Below are positions 13,453 through 26,296 of a stretch of DNA of 64,000 nucleotides, piece by piece (positions within the stretch are counted from its first letter, which is position 1; each line of letters opens with the position of its first letter). Under the pieces are notes generated by a model, which did no database searches, had not been told where the DNA came from, and saw only the letters and a program-made list of their open reading frames with translations. This DNA is from Dryas octopetala. Taxonomy: Eukaryota > Streptophyta > Magnoliopsida > Rosales > Rosaceae. A program made the position numbers and the translations under genes. Where the stretch lies: assembly GCA_963921425.1 (NCBI GenBank), contig OY992840.1:10046501-10110500 (forward strand), read 5' to 3'.

Positions 13453-14741
13453 ATCATTTTCCCCAAAAAATTCGCCATTGTCCGGAGGCCAACGACGACG
13501 AGAGTACCACCAAAAGACTCGTCTTCTTCTACTCTCCCTCCTCGTGTCTCTCTCTATTCCAGATAACCGCCGATCATAGCGAATCGAAGCCATAGGGCCG
13601 ATAGCCACTCCGGCGGCAATCTGCCTATCCTGGCGAAGTTGAGATGCCGGGCCTAGTGGGTTTTGAAGCTCTCGTCATTTTGAACATGTTGGTGGCCTCC
13701 GATTATTCATCGGACCACTATACAAGGCGTGACTATGTGAGGTGAGGCGTGAGGGTTAGCTGGGTTACAGCTTTACTGGGTAAGTGAGCGAAATTTCGAC
13801 GAAATTCATCTCAAATTCAAAAAACTTGGCTCTTAGGGTGTTCGAAATTTCGTCAAAATATTTCAAAATTTTGTCGAATGTGTGTTAAAATTTCGGAACC
13901 CCTACAAAACGAAATTTAAACCCTTGCATTTAACCTAAAAGAAATGAACTCCTTGACCTATTTGATCCAAAAAAAAAAAAAAAACCTTATTGACCTAAGT
14001 CTTTAAAAAAAAAAAAAAAAGCAGATTAAAGCTATCAAAACAAAAAAAATCACAAAGTCATCTCCTTTTATCTTTTTTTTTTTTTTTTTTTTTTTCCAAT
14101 ATCTCTATTATCCACTATCCCCTCAAATCTGGAACCTTCTCCATAATCCATTATCTCCATTAGCCATTATCTTCTTAAACCCACCACGTACAAAAAATCC
14201 AAAGTCATACCACTACACCCAAACCCATCATCTTCCGTTTCTCACTATATCTCTCTATGTTCAAGCTTAAACATTCCAACAGATCCCTCACCTTCCAAAT
14301 CCAAACACAGATCGACCACTACACCCAAACCCATCACCAACTACGACGATGATGATCGTTCGATTCCCGTCGATCGCGGCTTCGACAGATCCTCTCTCTC
14401 CGCTGCGACTCTGCTCCCAGCTTTTTCTCAAGTAGTTGTCATCTGGGTTCTTCCCTCTAGTGAGTTGCAGATGACAGATGTGTTCGATCTGGACTTAGAG
14501 GAGTCGAGAGAGAAAGAGAGTGAGCTCGGTGAGGGTGTCGGGCTGAGTGAGGCCTGAGCAGTGAGCGAAATTTCGTCGAATTTCGATTATTTTCGATAAT
14601 TTCGACGAAATTTCGAATATTTCGGCGAAATTCTCCCGAAAAATTGATGGATGTGTGATAAAATTTCGGTATCCCAAAAATCAAAATTTTCGACAAAATT
14701 TCGCCGAAAATTTTGAAATTTAACTCCTTGGTCATTGCCAA
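12796..14741. mobile_element. TTTCG-rich composite repeat bounded by a 14-bp direct repeat
   Basis: TTGGTCATTGCCAA occurs at 12796-12809 and again at 14728-14741. Between them the DNA has three blocks dense in GAAATTTCG-type words: 12820-12930, 13785-13915 and 14560-14720. The last two are related and each follows the same phrase (GTGAGCGAAATTTCG). Each is preceded by a CT-rich, then GC-rich segment (13270-13785 and 14220-14560). The pattern suggests two related non-autonomous elements in the same orientation, with captured or promoter-like interiors, or one composite insertion. The class is uncertain. Open frames here are low-complexity and not recognisable. Confidence 0.55.
13419..13450. 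repeat. (TC)n microsatellite
   Basis: About 16 uninterrupted TC units inside the first GC-rich interior of the TTTCG-rich composite repeat. Confidence 0.95.
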
Positions 14742-15051
14742 TCATTTATTACTATTATAAAAGTCACCTCAATTGTTTCTAAACCTTGGATCTAACTAAA
14801 TCTTATAGTGCAAAATCTTCATAAAAATAGTTGTCCCACATTCTAACCCTATATATATATTGTAAGAAAATTAGATGTTAGATACTCGATCTCAAGTCTC
14901 AACATGAGAGTAAATTTGCTTACCAACTTAATTTGGTGGTGATTATCACCACCTTACTCTATGCTTGTCATGTATTATGTAAACTTAACTATGGTTAACC
15001 ATCACAATAAATATATTATGTGGTTTATTTTAAATTTTTATTATTATCTTT

Positions 15052-15388
15052 TAGGGTTTATTTCATATTTAGTACCTAAACTTTGACCATTGTCTTAATG
15101 TGGTACCTAAACTTTTATTTGTCCCAATTGAGTACCTAAACTTTTATTTTGTGTCTAATAGGTACCAAAATGAATTTATGTTAAAATTGTCAACAAAAGT
15201 TAGGGGCAATATAATCAAAGTATATTTTAATTATTTTCTTTATATGTTTAAAATTATTAAAAAAAAAACACACAACGAACAAAAAAAATAAAAAATTATA
15301 ATTAAAATATAAATTTTTTGAAGTGACTATATTGCCCCTAACTTTTGTTGACAATTTTAACATAAATTCATTTTGGTACCTATTAATG
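15052..15388. mobile_element. inverted-repeat MITE, right end incomplete
   Basis: 15160-15240 and 15315-15388 are inverted copies (TAATAGGTACCAAAATGAAT and its complement; GTCAACAAAAGTTAGGGGCAA and its complement). On the left the sequence continues outward with repeated GTACCTAAACTTT words to about 15052. The matching outer right arm is absent. It resembles the long-TIR Mutator-type MITEs elsewhere in the window but lacks a readable target duplication. Confidence 0.6.
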
Positions 15389-18327
15389 AATGCACTCTAA
15401 GTCTCTAATTAACCCAGAAAGTCTTTTTATCTTCTCGATCTAATAAGTCTCTTCTTACCTTCTCCTCCCATTCTTCTCTACCGTCGATTAGCTTTATTAT
15501 TGCTAGATTTCTCACCACTGCAGCCATGGTTTACTGAGAATAGCATATTCATAATTTTTTAATTTTTTGATCAACTCCTTTACGGGTGATCGAGCTTCAT
15601 CGGTGGGTTTCTCACATATATATATGCCTTGACTTGAAGGAGTAGGCGAAACTCTGTAACTCTGTTCATGTTCATTGAACTATATTATAGAGAAACCCAG
15701 TTCATCAGATAGTTTGCAATTTGCTTTCTTTCATTTTATCTCCAAATTTGGTTAAAAAAGTAAATTGCAATTGTGCAAAAAACATTATCTTTGATATAAT
15801 TGAATGAAAAACGTACATATTGATATCATTTTTTCCTTTTATAGAACTCTTCTTTAATTGCTTGATCAATTAATTAACATTTAAAAGAAGGGAGGGTGGA
15901 GCTAGTTAAAGCTTGTTAATAAACAATATATAGCTTAAGAGGTGGGCAAGCGGGTGACAGGTGAGATCAGCATAGATGAAGCAAATGGCAATATTGGGTC
16001 ATGTACGTACGTGTAGGGCAAGTGACTTCCAATTTCAATTCAATCCAATCCAGCATGCATGCCATGCATACAATAGCAGACTGAAGCTACCTGGACCACG
16101 CACGTACCGGCCTGCTCACCTAAATATACAAAGGAAGTTTTAAATAAGAATATCCTCGTTTAAAAACATAAAAACCTACAATTTAATGATCGAAATTATT
16201 CATGCTTTAGAACTTCTTTCAAAGATTACTTCTTCAAAAAATCAGTAAAATCGAAAATTGTTTAGCCATTTGATTAACGTCAACATCATTCCAATTTTAT
16301 CTGATAGAATACATTTGTCTGCATAGTTTGACACTTACCTAGGTTGCTAACTGATCGAATTTGACAGGTATAATCTGTAAGAGGGACCTCAAAAATGAGT
16401 GTACGGTTTCAATTATTGAACTGCATTGTCGGATAGCTTCTAAAATATTTTTATTTTTCTTAAAAAGGATATACTCACTTGAAATTTCCTACATAATTAG
16501 CTAGCTACCCTCACATTTTCTCCTGCTCATTCATTCTGTTCCAATTCCATTTCTAAGGTATATACATACACTCAGACTCTCAGACTCATCTGTGACTTGG
16601 CAACTTCCGCATGCATATATGCAGTATCATGCATGTGATCGAGCTGATGGTCCAACCAACCGTCGCCTTGTTTCTGTTTTGTTATTTTTGTCTTTGATTA
16701 TTCTGTCATATTAAATCATATCTATAGTATATATGAAATTACATCATATAATATATTATCTTTTAAGTATTGGAGGGTTTTTTTTTTTTTTTTTGAAAAA
16801 ATACCATATATATTGATGTTACTTCTATATATATCCACTTGCTCTTTGTTTTTGTGGATTCTATTGTAGTTCAATACATTGACATATACGCGCGATAGCT
16901 AGTGATCCGATCTTTTACTTGTTTAATTATCTTAATTTTTCATATTAATAGTGTATTTATCGTTCAATAAGGAAAAATAAATTCGTAATACTTTTTGTAT
17001 GTAATTAGAGTTACATAAAATATTAGATCTATATATATTACACGTTTAAGATTAAAATAATAAAAAATTAACAAGGAAAGCAAAGAATATCAAAATCCTA
17101 GCTATATGATAAACCAACTGTAAAAGTGAAACATCCCACTGAAAATCAATTGTTTATAGCTAGATAAAGAGACCAAAAGCATTATATAGGGTCACATAAG
17201 GTTTATAATTATTAATGATGTGTGAGATTTTTATTCCAACATATTCTCTCTCAGACCTAACTGTTGGTTAATACCATCTAAAATTTAAAATATTCAACTC
17301 AAAACTAAGTAGTAGGTAGCAAGATTCAAGACATTATATTACAAAAATGATAACACACAAGGTTTAAAATTTCCTGACTAAGTGACTGGAAAGTCTGGAA
17401 TACCCTCAACTCCAACCAATTAAATTGATCAAATTTTGACGAAAACATTTATAAAATATATATATACTAAGACATGAGTTTAGAATTATAGTTTGTGTTT
17501 TTTGATACCGGCCTATTTTTACAAGAAAATTAGTGACATGACTGTTGGAGCTAGAAATTTAAAATAGCATAAACAGAGGGGATACTTTTTGCTTTTTGGT
17601 AGCATATATCTCTGAGATCGAGTAGTATAATACTGATACATATGACATGTGAAATAACAGTAAAAGTGGATGCATTGCATGATGGCTTTTCCTTTGAATT
17701 TTGATCCGGAGGAATTGAATTAAGTACATATCTTCTTTATTAATTATTTCAATTTGTGAATGAATGAAGTGTCCCGGCCGATCGAGGAGCTGCCCTTTGT
17801 GGTAAGAATTGGTGGAATTTGTGAATGAAAAAATATTTTTCATTTTATGAATATGCAAAATCAAACAATTTTTCATTTTATGAATATGCAAAATCTGTTT
17901 GATTTTATTCACCTTTTATCTCTTCATTTCTTTTGTAATTTTCAGTGGACCCTTTTCTTTCTAATGGAGGTAATTAACCAATAAGTAGATCACAGCTATC
18001 ACTAAAATTTTATGAGTAATGATAGTTGGGATTAATTCTTTTGATGTGATGGTGCTGAATGTGCTGAAGCAGTAAGATAAAATTGGCCACAAATTGTCTT
18101 TGGCAAGAAAAGAAAAGGATTAATTGAATTGATCAGGGTACTATAAAGTTCCAACTAAAATCAACATTTGAAGCAAAAATATATGAGAGAAGAAAAAGAG
18201 TGATAATGAGTAGATGAGAGCATTGGAAGAGGGAAAGATTCTTGTATAAAGAGAGTCATATATGTCTTCCTATACTAATCATTATATTTCCTTTCCCTTT
18301 TACACCACAAGAATGAGTGGAGTGTGG

Positions 18328-18352
18328 AGTGAGTGAGTGAGTGAGTGAGTGA
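18328..18352. repeat. (GAGT)n microsatellite
   Basis: About six GAGT units, followed at about 18384-18400 by a (GA)n run. Confidence 0.9.
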
Positions 18353-19782
18353 GGTATAACATTTAATACATACATACTTACTCTGAGAGAGAGAGAGAGA
18401 CTTAGTTGGTGAGCAGTCAGTGTTTAGTAAGTTCAATTCTGCCGACAAGAATTTCTGTCTCCTCCACTAAATGAGTAATTAGGAGACCCAAGAAGGTAAT
18501 GTAGAATAGAATACCATAATTATTCATTCTACTTTTTCTACTCACTTCATCAACAAAAAGCGAAAGACTTCAGACCCACATGAATACTACTTGATTGTGA
18601 AGTGGGTGTGACTACTGTGTGAGTGGGTGAATTTGAAATTAATCCAGAGAAGTAAAGAGTTCAAATTTCAAACTGCTTTAAAGGGTTTGCAACTTTGTAC
18701 AATGAAAGTAAACTATATTGGTTAGCTAGCTCATCAGCTGGGGCACTACTTTCTTTAAAAATCAGCAGAGTGACCAATGAGGCAATGACCATGCATGAAA
18801 AAGACGATGAAAAAACTGTTATAGCTTTCCATAATAGGCAAGCTGCTTCACTTGGAATAAAAAGAGTAGGTCACTGGCTATTTTGTCAATTACTCACCCA
18901 ATAAACTAGTACGGCAGTACTATTATCAAATTCTGAAATTTTTTCAGGCCTGACCACTGGTCCACTGCTAAAAAAATTAATCTTAGAATTACTAAAAGTT
19001 ATAACAAGTGACATGTGAGTATTTGACACGTGGGTATCTTACTTGTACTACTAAATGGTTGATAAGTTAATAAGATGAAATCATGTATTGATTATGTACT
19101 CTCAGTTTCACACTTCAGTAATATAATATATTAAACTGACTAATTTATATTTTTCGAAACAACATAACATATTAAACTTTTAGTTAATTTCTGTTTTTCA
19201 AAGTCAGTCCTATAGCTTGTAGCTAGGAGCTTTTTCAACAATAAAACAAGCAGTTCCATGCTTTCCATCTAATTTTCCAAGGGGGCTAGTAAGGTATAAA
19301 GATGTAGAAAGTGATTCCATTAATATTTTTGGAATACAAATGCACATAACACAACATTTTCCTCTTTCAGAAGGGTTAATAAATAAAAAACTAATCAGTT
19401 AACCATGTGGTTGTAAGCAAGTCAATAGAGAACCATACATATACTGATAATATACATATAGATAAATATAAACACTTCCAAGACCACCACATGTTAAAAC
19501 TGTAGTTTTCAACTGTGATGGAGGAGGAGTAACAAGGACCAGAAAAAATGAGGTAAGACTTTTGGTTGGTTTTGTAGAGCATGGTTCTCAAGCATCTTCT
19601 GTGCTGCAATTCAAGCCGACAGTCTTGTTTTGCACTGCGTTCTTTCTCGCAATCATGGGGATAGAATCACCCAATAACTCTGCATGAACTTTCATGAGGA
19701 ACTTTGAACTTTGGAATGTTTAAAAGAGAAGTTACCCCAAAGCTGCTGATTTGATGGGGAAAACAAAACACCCTCATCCTGT

Positions 19783-19783
19783 A

Positions 19784-19815
<32 letters not shown>
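19783..19815. repeat. (TATC)n microsatellite
   Basis: About eight CTAT/TATC tetranucleotide units, ending in a variant CCAT unit. Confidence 0.9.
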
Positions 19816-21612
19816 CATCTATGCTTCATGACCAAACCAAACCATTTGGAAAAAGACTTCCACTCCTCTCATGGTGGGGGGGCTCCACTCTTTCAAGGAC
19901 ACACAAGAAAAAAACCATGAAAAAAGTGGATGAGTACAGAAACAGTTACAAGTGCTCCTCCAGCTCTAAAGCTCCATACTCAGTTCAGGTCTTTTAGAGG
20001 CTGTTGACCCACATTGCGAAACTCGGCTTGCCACTCACCCAACCCTTTAAAGCGAGCAAGGCTCTGCCTTTGGCAGACGAACACGACGTTGCCAAAACTT
20101 CAGGTCAAATCCATCTTGGATCCCTTTTGGCAAACTCTTCTTTTGTCATGACCCAAAGGGTTATACTAACAACCAACCATCTTAAGGTGGCCTCTCCAGT
20201 CCAACCATATCTTTGTCGAATGCTTCTGCCAAGAAAAAGAGAGATAATTAAGGTTAAAAATAGCAATAATTACATTCAGCTTCTGCAATTGAAATTAGTA
20301 TCCTAGTTGGTAATTTCACATCTAAACAAAAAGTTGTCAACACATACAAAACTTTTCTCTTTTGGCAAATTTGAAAGTCCAAACACACCAAGTCCCTGTA
20401 AATCAATAAACTAGAGCAAGAATCAAATTCAGGTCTTTCAGAAAACTAACAAAGTAAAATTCAACACTAGAAGAAGAAAGGACTGAAATTTTATATGTTC
20501 TTGTGCAGGGATTTCTGAATGAAGTCACAGAACTGGATGTTTGACTGGGTAGTGTGTTTTGATTGAATGAAATAAAGCATGGGAAATAGAGATATCCATT
20601 CATAAGAAACAACATAAATCACTCATTTTGTTTGTCTCAGTACAATGATGTTGATTGAATGAGACCTGTACATGAGAAATAAGGACCGCAAGACGCTCTG
20701 GATTCTACTACCAAAAAGATCAGCTGAAAGATTTTGGGTGAGACCCTTCTCATGATTCTTCACCCACAGTTCAAAGAAAAAGTGCCTGACTCTACACACC
20801 TGAATCTAAAATTGCAGTTGGACCTTTGGATGATTTTGAAGAGAAATTGTGCAACTTTTTCAGACACAAAGTCAATTCCCTTTGTAGAGATCTATTACTT
20901 CATCAATAATGGCAACATGTAGAAGCTATTATGACAATAGAATTACAGAAAAAACCACCTTCTGTTTAGGATGCAAAACATAATGGCTCCTGCAGATTAA
21001 AAGCAGGTAATTGATGCAGTCAGCTATACCCTGTTCAGAAAAAAAGAAAAAGAAAAATCACAGAATTGCTTTATGGAAATTACAAGCCATTTTAAAATAG
21101 TTACATGCTCCATCCATGAGAAAGATGATAGCTCCAAATGTTCAAGGGATTATAGTTCATTGGTTTATTTATTTTAAACTCTATTTTGAAAGCAAAAGGA
21201 GAAAAAAGAAAAAGGTGAGAGCAGAGATTTGATAGTAAAACAAAGGAGAAATAATAAAACCTTCCCCTTTATAAATATTATTAATCTCAAAGTACTTGAG
21301 GTACAAAATTTTACAACATTCATCCTGTTCTTTGCGCAGCATCCAATATCTTCACAAACAAGAAGATTTTCCTGTCTGCAAACCCAAAAACTTCAAAATC
21401 ATGCTAGGGTGGAAAATGGGCAGTGGCTCAAATCATGAGGCTGTGCAATGCTAGAAATACAAATTCAATCCCCATAGTGCCCCTCTTTCCCCACCTTACT
21501 ACCCTAAAATCTTCTAGAGAGTAAACAGGTACAACATTAAAAAAAAAAAAAATAGTGGAAAGAATTCAATAAATCCTACAAATTTAAATTTCTACTCAAG
21601 GAAAAAAAAATG

Positions 21613-23943
21613 CTACACTGAGGACGTATCAACAAGAACCTCATTTAACACATCGTCCTCACCGTTTGCTAAGGCAAGTAGCTCTGCATCCTTATCTTCA
21701 TCACAGGAAAAATCCCGTCTCTCGAGCTTGGAATGAGCTGCAATGAATATCAACTTCTGTGCCTTGTCCATGCCCACCCTTGAGTGCCCATGGGAAGACA
21801 CCCACCTCATTAGAGACCAATTGCATTTGAATCCACATGAAGTTGCATGAAGGAAGATGAGCCTCACTGCAACTTTCCCTAGTGACTTAAATTCAGTGAG
21901 GTATGTTTCCCACACGAGCCTACTGCTCTGTGGATTGGCAATTCTCATCTTGCCTGAAATGGGGTCCCTCTCCTTCATTTGTACAGCGCGCGCATATACA
22001 GGATCAAGCCCTTCTGTTCTCCATTTCATGAGTTCCATTAGTGCAATATGAGCCTCCTCCCTCGACACAAGCCGGGTTATGAGCTTGTCCACATCCTTCT
22101 CCTGCTCCGGCGTCAACAATTTGAATGGTGGAAGATACTTGCCACTATTATCCCTAATCAAATAAACCGGATCAAGTATAAATGCAGCAGCCCAAGCTGG
22201 ATGGTAATTCTTCTTGAACCGCCTTTCAATCACCTTCTCCACCGGACCCTCAGCAATGTGGAAGCTGGAACACCAATCCTTCACTTTTGCTCTTAGTCCA
22301 TCCCAAAGTGGGAGGCATTTCCCAACCAGTGGCCTCTCTGTCTCAATCTCTTGAGCCATGTCCTTGATAAGTTTAACCAATGCAAGCACTGCCCCCAGTT
22401 CATTCCAAAATCCCTCATCCCCAATCATCTCGGCAACTTCTCTTGCCGTTGAGTCCTCCATGGATGCTACTTTATAGGACTCATCTAGCAGGACCAACTG
22501 CAGTGCTCGGGCAGAGCTCAGAATGTCCTCAAGCATTATATGCACTGTTCCAAAGTTGAGCATTTCATTCTCAGGCAAGGGTACCCTTAACAACCCTGCA
22601 TGACCATATTCCTGGGACTGATACTTATGAAAGCTATTCCTAACCTGAGACTTGTTATTCACGAAATTTGCAAGCTTGAAACAGTTTTCAGCAACAGCCT
22701 TAAACAATGGAAGCTCCTTACTGAAATTCTTAATCAAACTATTGAACCCCTGAAACTGACAAGAAAGATTGACCATCCAGTGATTCTGATTCTCTAAATT
22801 CCTCAATGCCTTGGACTTAAACTTGTCTGCTACTATTCCTACACACTGTTGCACAGCACTCCCACAAATGCTTGTGACTGTCTCCCACAAAACCTCCTCA
22901 GCATACTTAGACGGCACAGAGCCACCAACAAACACTGCCCTCCTGTACAAACTAGTCCCATTGGGAAGATTCACAGTCAAATTCACTAGATTGTCCTCCC
23001 CAAACACACCGAAATTCTTGGGCTTCCACCCATCAGAGGCAATTTGGAAGAACATGGCATCTCCAATTCTGGCCTCTGACTCAGCCTTAGCTTCCTCAAA
23101 CTTAGCATCCAACCTCGAAGCCGTGAACTCCCTCCGAGAAATCGCCGGCAAACCCACTTGGTTAAGAAAAGCTCTGAACTTTGGGTGCTCCAGACTCGAA
23201 AACGAGACCGACCCACAAGATTCGTAGACCCAATCAGCCAAAAAATCGAGCGCACAGTCCACCTGGGTCTTACTCAGACTCGGCCCAGGTGAAGTTTTCG
23301 GACTCTTGAGCTTCTTCACACTATCCTCCAACATAGCCAGAGCTCCCAAATCCTCTTTCCCACCCGATAACACCAAATGCGGCTGATGCTGCTGAGTCAC
23401 CACCGTCGTCGTCGCCGGCGAGTACGTCATTTCGCCGCAGAACCTCGACGGATCAACCACAGCGAGCGGCGAAACATGATACGACGACGTCGAGGCATTG
23501 ACCGAAGACGACAAGCTCCGCTTGCGGTGGTTATGGAGGACCGGCGGAGCAGAGGAAGCAGAAGTAGGCAACGGAATTGCCGACGTGGGCGAGAGAGACG
23601 AAATGGGTTTGGCGACAGAGTTGAAATTGGGGCAAGTCCCGCGCTTTAAGTGCTCGGAGGCGGTGCGAGACGGGTTCGAGGCGGAGAAAACGGCGTCGCA
23701 TAGGGAGCAGCGGAGTTTCACCGCCTTGGGCAGTCCAGTGTCGGCGTTGTGGACGAGCATGGGCTCCAAGTGGGCCCAGTACCAGGCCCCTTTGCCCTTT
23801 ATCGCCTTCGTCCGTACCATCACCAGCCCCTCGTAGCGCTTGTGCACGGCTTTGGCGGCCGCCTCGTCCGCCGTGGCGGCTGCTGACGTGTCCACCACCA
23901 CTCCAACGGCCACGGTTTGTGTGGTCGTGTTCGTAGCAGCCAT
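21613..23943 (-). CDS. BED-finger, hAT-transposase-derived host protein
   Basis: A single uninterrupted frame of 776 residues. A BED-type zinc finger is visible near the N-terminus (C79, C82, H98, C104, after W54/W56 in the GAWYWAHLEP stretch). The middle is transposase-like: IASDGWK holds the first acidic position and GIVADKFKSK the second, but the usual asparagine-rich motif after the second Asp is lost. The C-terminus (about 690-755) resembles the hAT dimerisation region, with FLHATSCGFKCNWSLMRW. No terminal inverted repeats or target duplication were seen around it. It strongly resembles the Arabidopsis pair I recall as At1g12380/At1g62870 and sits in the same order between photolyase and cornichon, so I read it as a long-domesticated host gene, probably a nuclear DNA-binding protein. 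Its exact role is unknown to me. Confidence 0.88.
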   Translation of the reverse strand: MAATNTTTQTVAVGVVVDTSAAATADEAAAKAVHKRYEGLVMVRTKAIKGKGAWYWAHLEPMLVHNADTGLPKAVKLRCSLCDAVFSASNPSRTASEHLKRGTCPNFNSVAKPISSLSPTSAIPLPTSASSAPPVLHNHRKRSLSSSVNASTSSYHVSPLAVVDPSRFCGEMTYSPATTTVVTQQHQPHLVLSGGKEDLGALAMLEDSVKKLKSPKTSPGPSLSKTQVDCALDFLADWVYESCGSVSFSSLEHPKFRAFLNQVGLPAISRREFTASRLDAKFEEAKAESEARIGDAMFFQIASDGWKPKNFGVFGEDNLVNLTVNLPNGTSLYRRAVFVGGSVPSKYAEEVLWETVTSICGSAVQQCVGIVADKFKSKALRNLENQNHWMVNLSCQFQGFNSLIKNFSKELPLFKAVAENCFKLANFVNNKSQVRNSFHKYQSQEYGHAGLLRVPLPENEMLNFGTVHIMLEDILSSARALQLVLLDESYKVASMEDSTAREVAEMIGDEGFWNELGAVLALVKLIKDMAQEIETERPLVGKCLPLWDGLRAKVKDWCSSFHIAEGPVEKVIERRFKKNYHPAWAAAFILDPVYLIRDNSGKYLPPFKLLTPEQEKDVDKLITRLVSREEAHIALMELMKWRTEGLDPVYARAVQMKERDPISGKMRIANPQSSRLVWETYLTEFKSLGKVAVRLIFLHATSCGFKCNWSLMRWVSSHGHSRVGMDKAQKLIFIAAHSKLERRDFSCDEDKDAELLALANGEDDVLNEVLVDTSSV

Positions 23944-26296
23944 TCTCGGAACCTAAACACACCCAACTCGGAAAAACGTAGTGGACAGAGCAGAGGACGA
24001 AATTCTGGAATTTTTGAGGGGTTCAATTGCAAAATATGCAAGTGGTTACGACGGCGTTTTGGTGGCATTTAGCCGGAGAAAGCCGTGGACCGGTGTCCAT
24101 GACCTGACCCGGCGATCTGGGTACTTTCTGTTTCTCTCGGATGGACTGTGATACTGATGGGTTCACAGTTCACTCACTTGAGCTGTTTTGGAGTTTCAGT
24201 GTTTGTGAGAGAGAGAAATAGAGACACAAGTGAGAGAGAGAATTGTTATGTAGGTCTTTGGTGGAGTGCACGCGCCCGCACGCGCCACCACCGTGCGCGT
24301 GGGGAACATGGATTGTTTCTGTTGACGGAATTGGAAACTAATTTCGATATGTCACCGTGGGGTGATATTAATAATACCAACACTCACAGCGCCTCGCACG
24401 GGCAGAAACAGTTCCCCTGACATTGCTCATCACCCGCTCCTCATTGGAGCGTGCACCGCACGTGCCATGAAAGGAGGGTTTTGGGTTGGAGGGGTTTTGC
24501 TTTATTTTCTCTTTTTTGTGTTGTTGGGTCTTGTGGGGGAGGGGCTTTCTTTGTCTGTTTCTTTTTTTTTCTTTTCTTTATACAAATTTCCCTTCTTGTT
24601 TTTTTTTTTATTTTTTTATAATAAAATGGGGACCATGTTTTCCCCACAAATTAATTTGGGTTTCCTTTTGTGACTTGTTGTTCATGTGGTTTTTATTCAG
24701 GATGGGGACATAAAAGGGCAACCTAGGAATTCAATGAATTCCAACCAGTTTCTTTGGGGGCCAGTGTTGACCAAGACAAAGAAAGAGAATTGCCTTGAAA
24801 AAGGTTCACCAAATGCCCTCTCTCTCTCACCTCTGCTCTATGCAATCCAAGGCCTGATGAATTATGAATCTCAATTTTTGATTTATTAGTTGATGTGATA
24901 GGCAATATAGTCATATTTTATTTGTTTTGGTGCATCTAGTGCTATTAATCTTTTCTTTTATATCTTACTGTTTTTTTCTTGGTGTCTAATTTAAAAGCCA
25001 AAAGAGTAGAGTAGGTGGGTTGCTGCCATTCATGGCCCAAGTAATTTTTACTAGCTTTTACTATGTACATCATTTATCACCATAATGAGGGTAAAATTTT
25101 CTATTATATTAAACAAATCATGAATAGCCAACAATTAACTATCTTAATTGAGAGATTCCATAATAGTAGTGTTTGGGTAATTTGGGGAGTACCAACAATA
25201 TTTGAACCCTCACGGCCTCAACCTCTGGTTTTTGAGTTCTCTTTGGGCATTGTCCTAATAACCAAATAGAGCATGAGTTCATTGGGGGAATTAAATAGAG
25301 TTTGCTTAGCAACCAAATTTGCTATAAAGCTAATTAAATATCGATCAAAACTGGAGCTGTCAATAAAATTGTGGCAGTGGTCAATTCCATGAGTCAATTA
25401 ACCACATGCCCAACTGTCATCCACATTCTGATGTAAGCAATTACTAAACCCATAAAAAGTATTTGATGCCTTTGCCCCAAATTAGTTGTTGTCTTGTTGA
25501 CAATCAAATTCCGAGTCCAACTTATAAGAGAGGCATTGATTAAGCTCCAATTAAGAGCTGGGTTTTTTTTGGTTTTTGGTGTTTTTAGTGCTCATCTTTT
25601 TAGCCTTAAAGAAAGGACATTTGTATATCCTCTTGCTCACACACAACATATATAGCAAAAAAGATTCAAAAAACTAGCCATTTTTAGTAACTTCAGGAAA
25701 AGAAAATAATTCATAAGCTTGTCCTTGTCAAACCTTCATTACTCAGGACAAGGATTTTTTTTTTTTTTCTCCCATGCAAAGCTCTCTTTTGGAGGCCTTT
25801 GTCCTCTTGGCTAATTCAGGCTCTCTTTTGGGCTTTGGCTTTTGAAATGGATTGGAGATAAATATAAACTCAAATGTTTATAAAAACCATGTAGGGTAGT
25901 GGTTGTAAACTTGTAATAAGTCAATCTCAAATTTCAGAGTTTTGATTAATAAACATCTTTTGGGTCCTCTCCAGACTCCCAAAGCTTACCCTTTCCTCCT
26001 TTTTTTTTCTTTTTTTTTTTTAAGAAAAGAATATTTTTAGCAACTACTATTACCTAACATATCGGGTCTATAGTCTTTGGCACTTGATGGAAAATAACCA
26101 ATTTCCTCAAAAGTTTAGACTATCATGAAAAGAATCAAATCATGAATTTATTTATCCAGCATTATTGCTGCATTAGGTATAAAAACGACTTTCACTTGTA
26201 AATCATGATAATTTAGAGGAAGTAATTTGATCAGCCACACAACGAAATTACCAGTAATATGATCAGTCACATCACATCTCTATCTCATTATAAATA
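23944..26296. other. upstream region of the hAT-derived gene
   Basis: 23944-24300 is relatively GC-rich and likely holds the gene's 5' leader and promoter. Beyond that are T-rich tracts (24550-24630, 26000-26020). No other gene was seen. Confidence 0.5.

Larger units (their letters stand above)
15400..21612. other. 6.2-kb region without a supported gene
   Basis: Mostly AT-rich, with scattered tetranucleotide and dinucleotide repeats. A less AT-rich stretch at 19920-20240 has short open frames on both strands but no protein I recognise and no plant microRNA I know. No RNA gene was identified. Confidence 0.5.

Noticed and set aside
13279-13608. Several overlapping frames of 79-95 codons as small genes
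   Set aside because: They are translations of poly-T and (TC)n tracts in opposite frames, within a repeat.
19920-20240. A microRNA precursor
   Set aside because: None of the conserved plant microRNA sequences I know is present and I could not draw a convincing long hairpin. Kept only as a low-interest unexplained island.
22986-23962. Antisense and shifted frames over the hAT-derived gene
   Set aside because: Shadows of the 776-codon gene in GC-richer sequence.
24362-24713. Hydrophobic frames that could be a small membrane protein
   Set aside because: Translation of a T-rich tract; open in overlapping frames, with no conserved motif.
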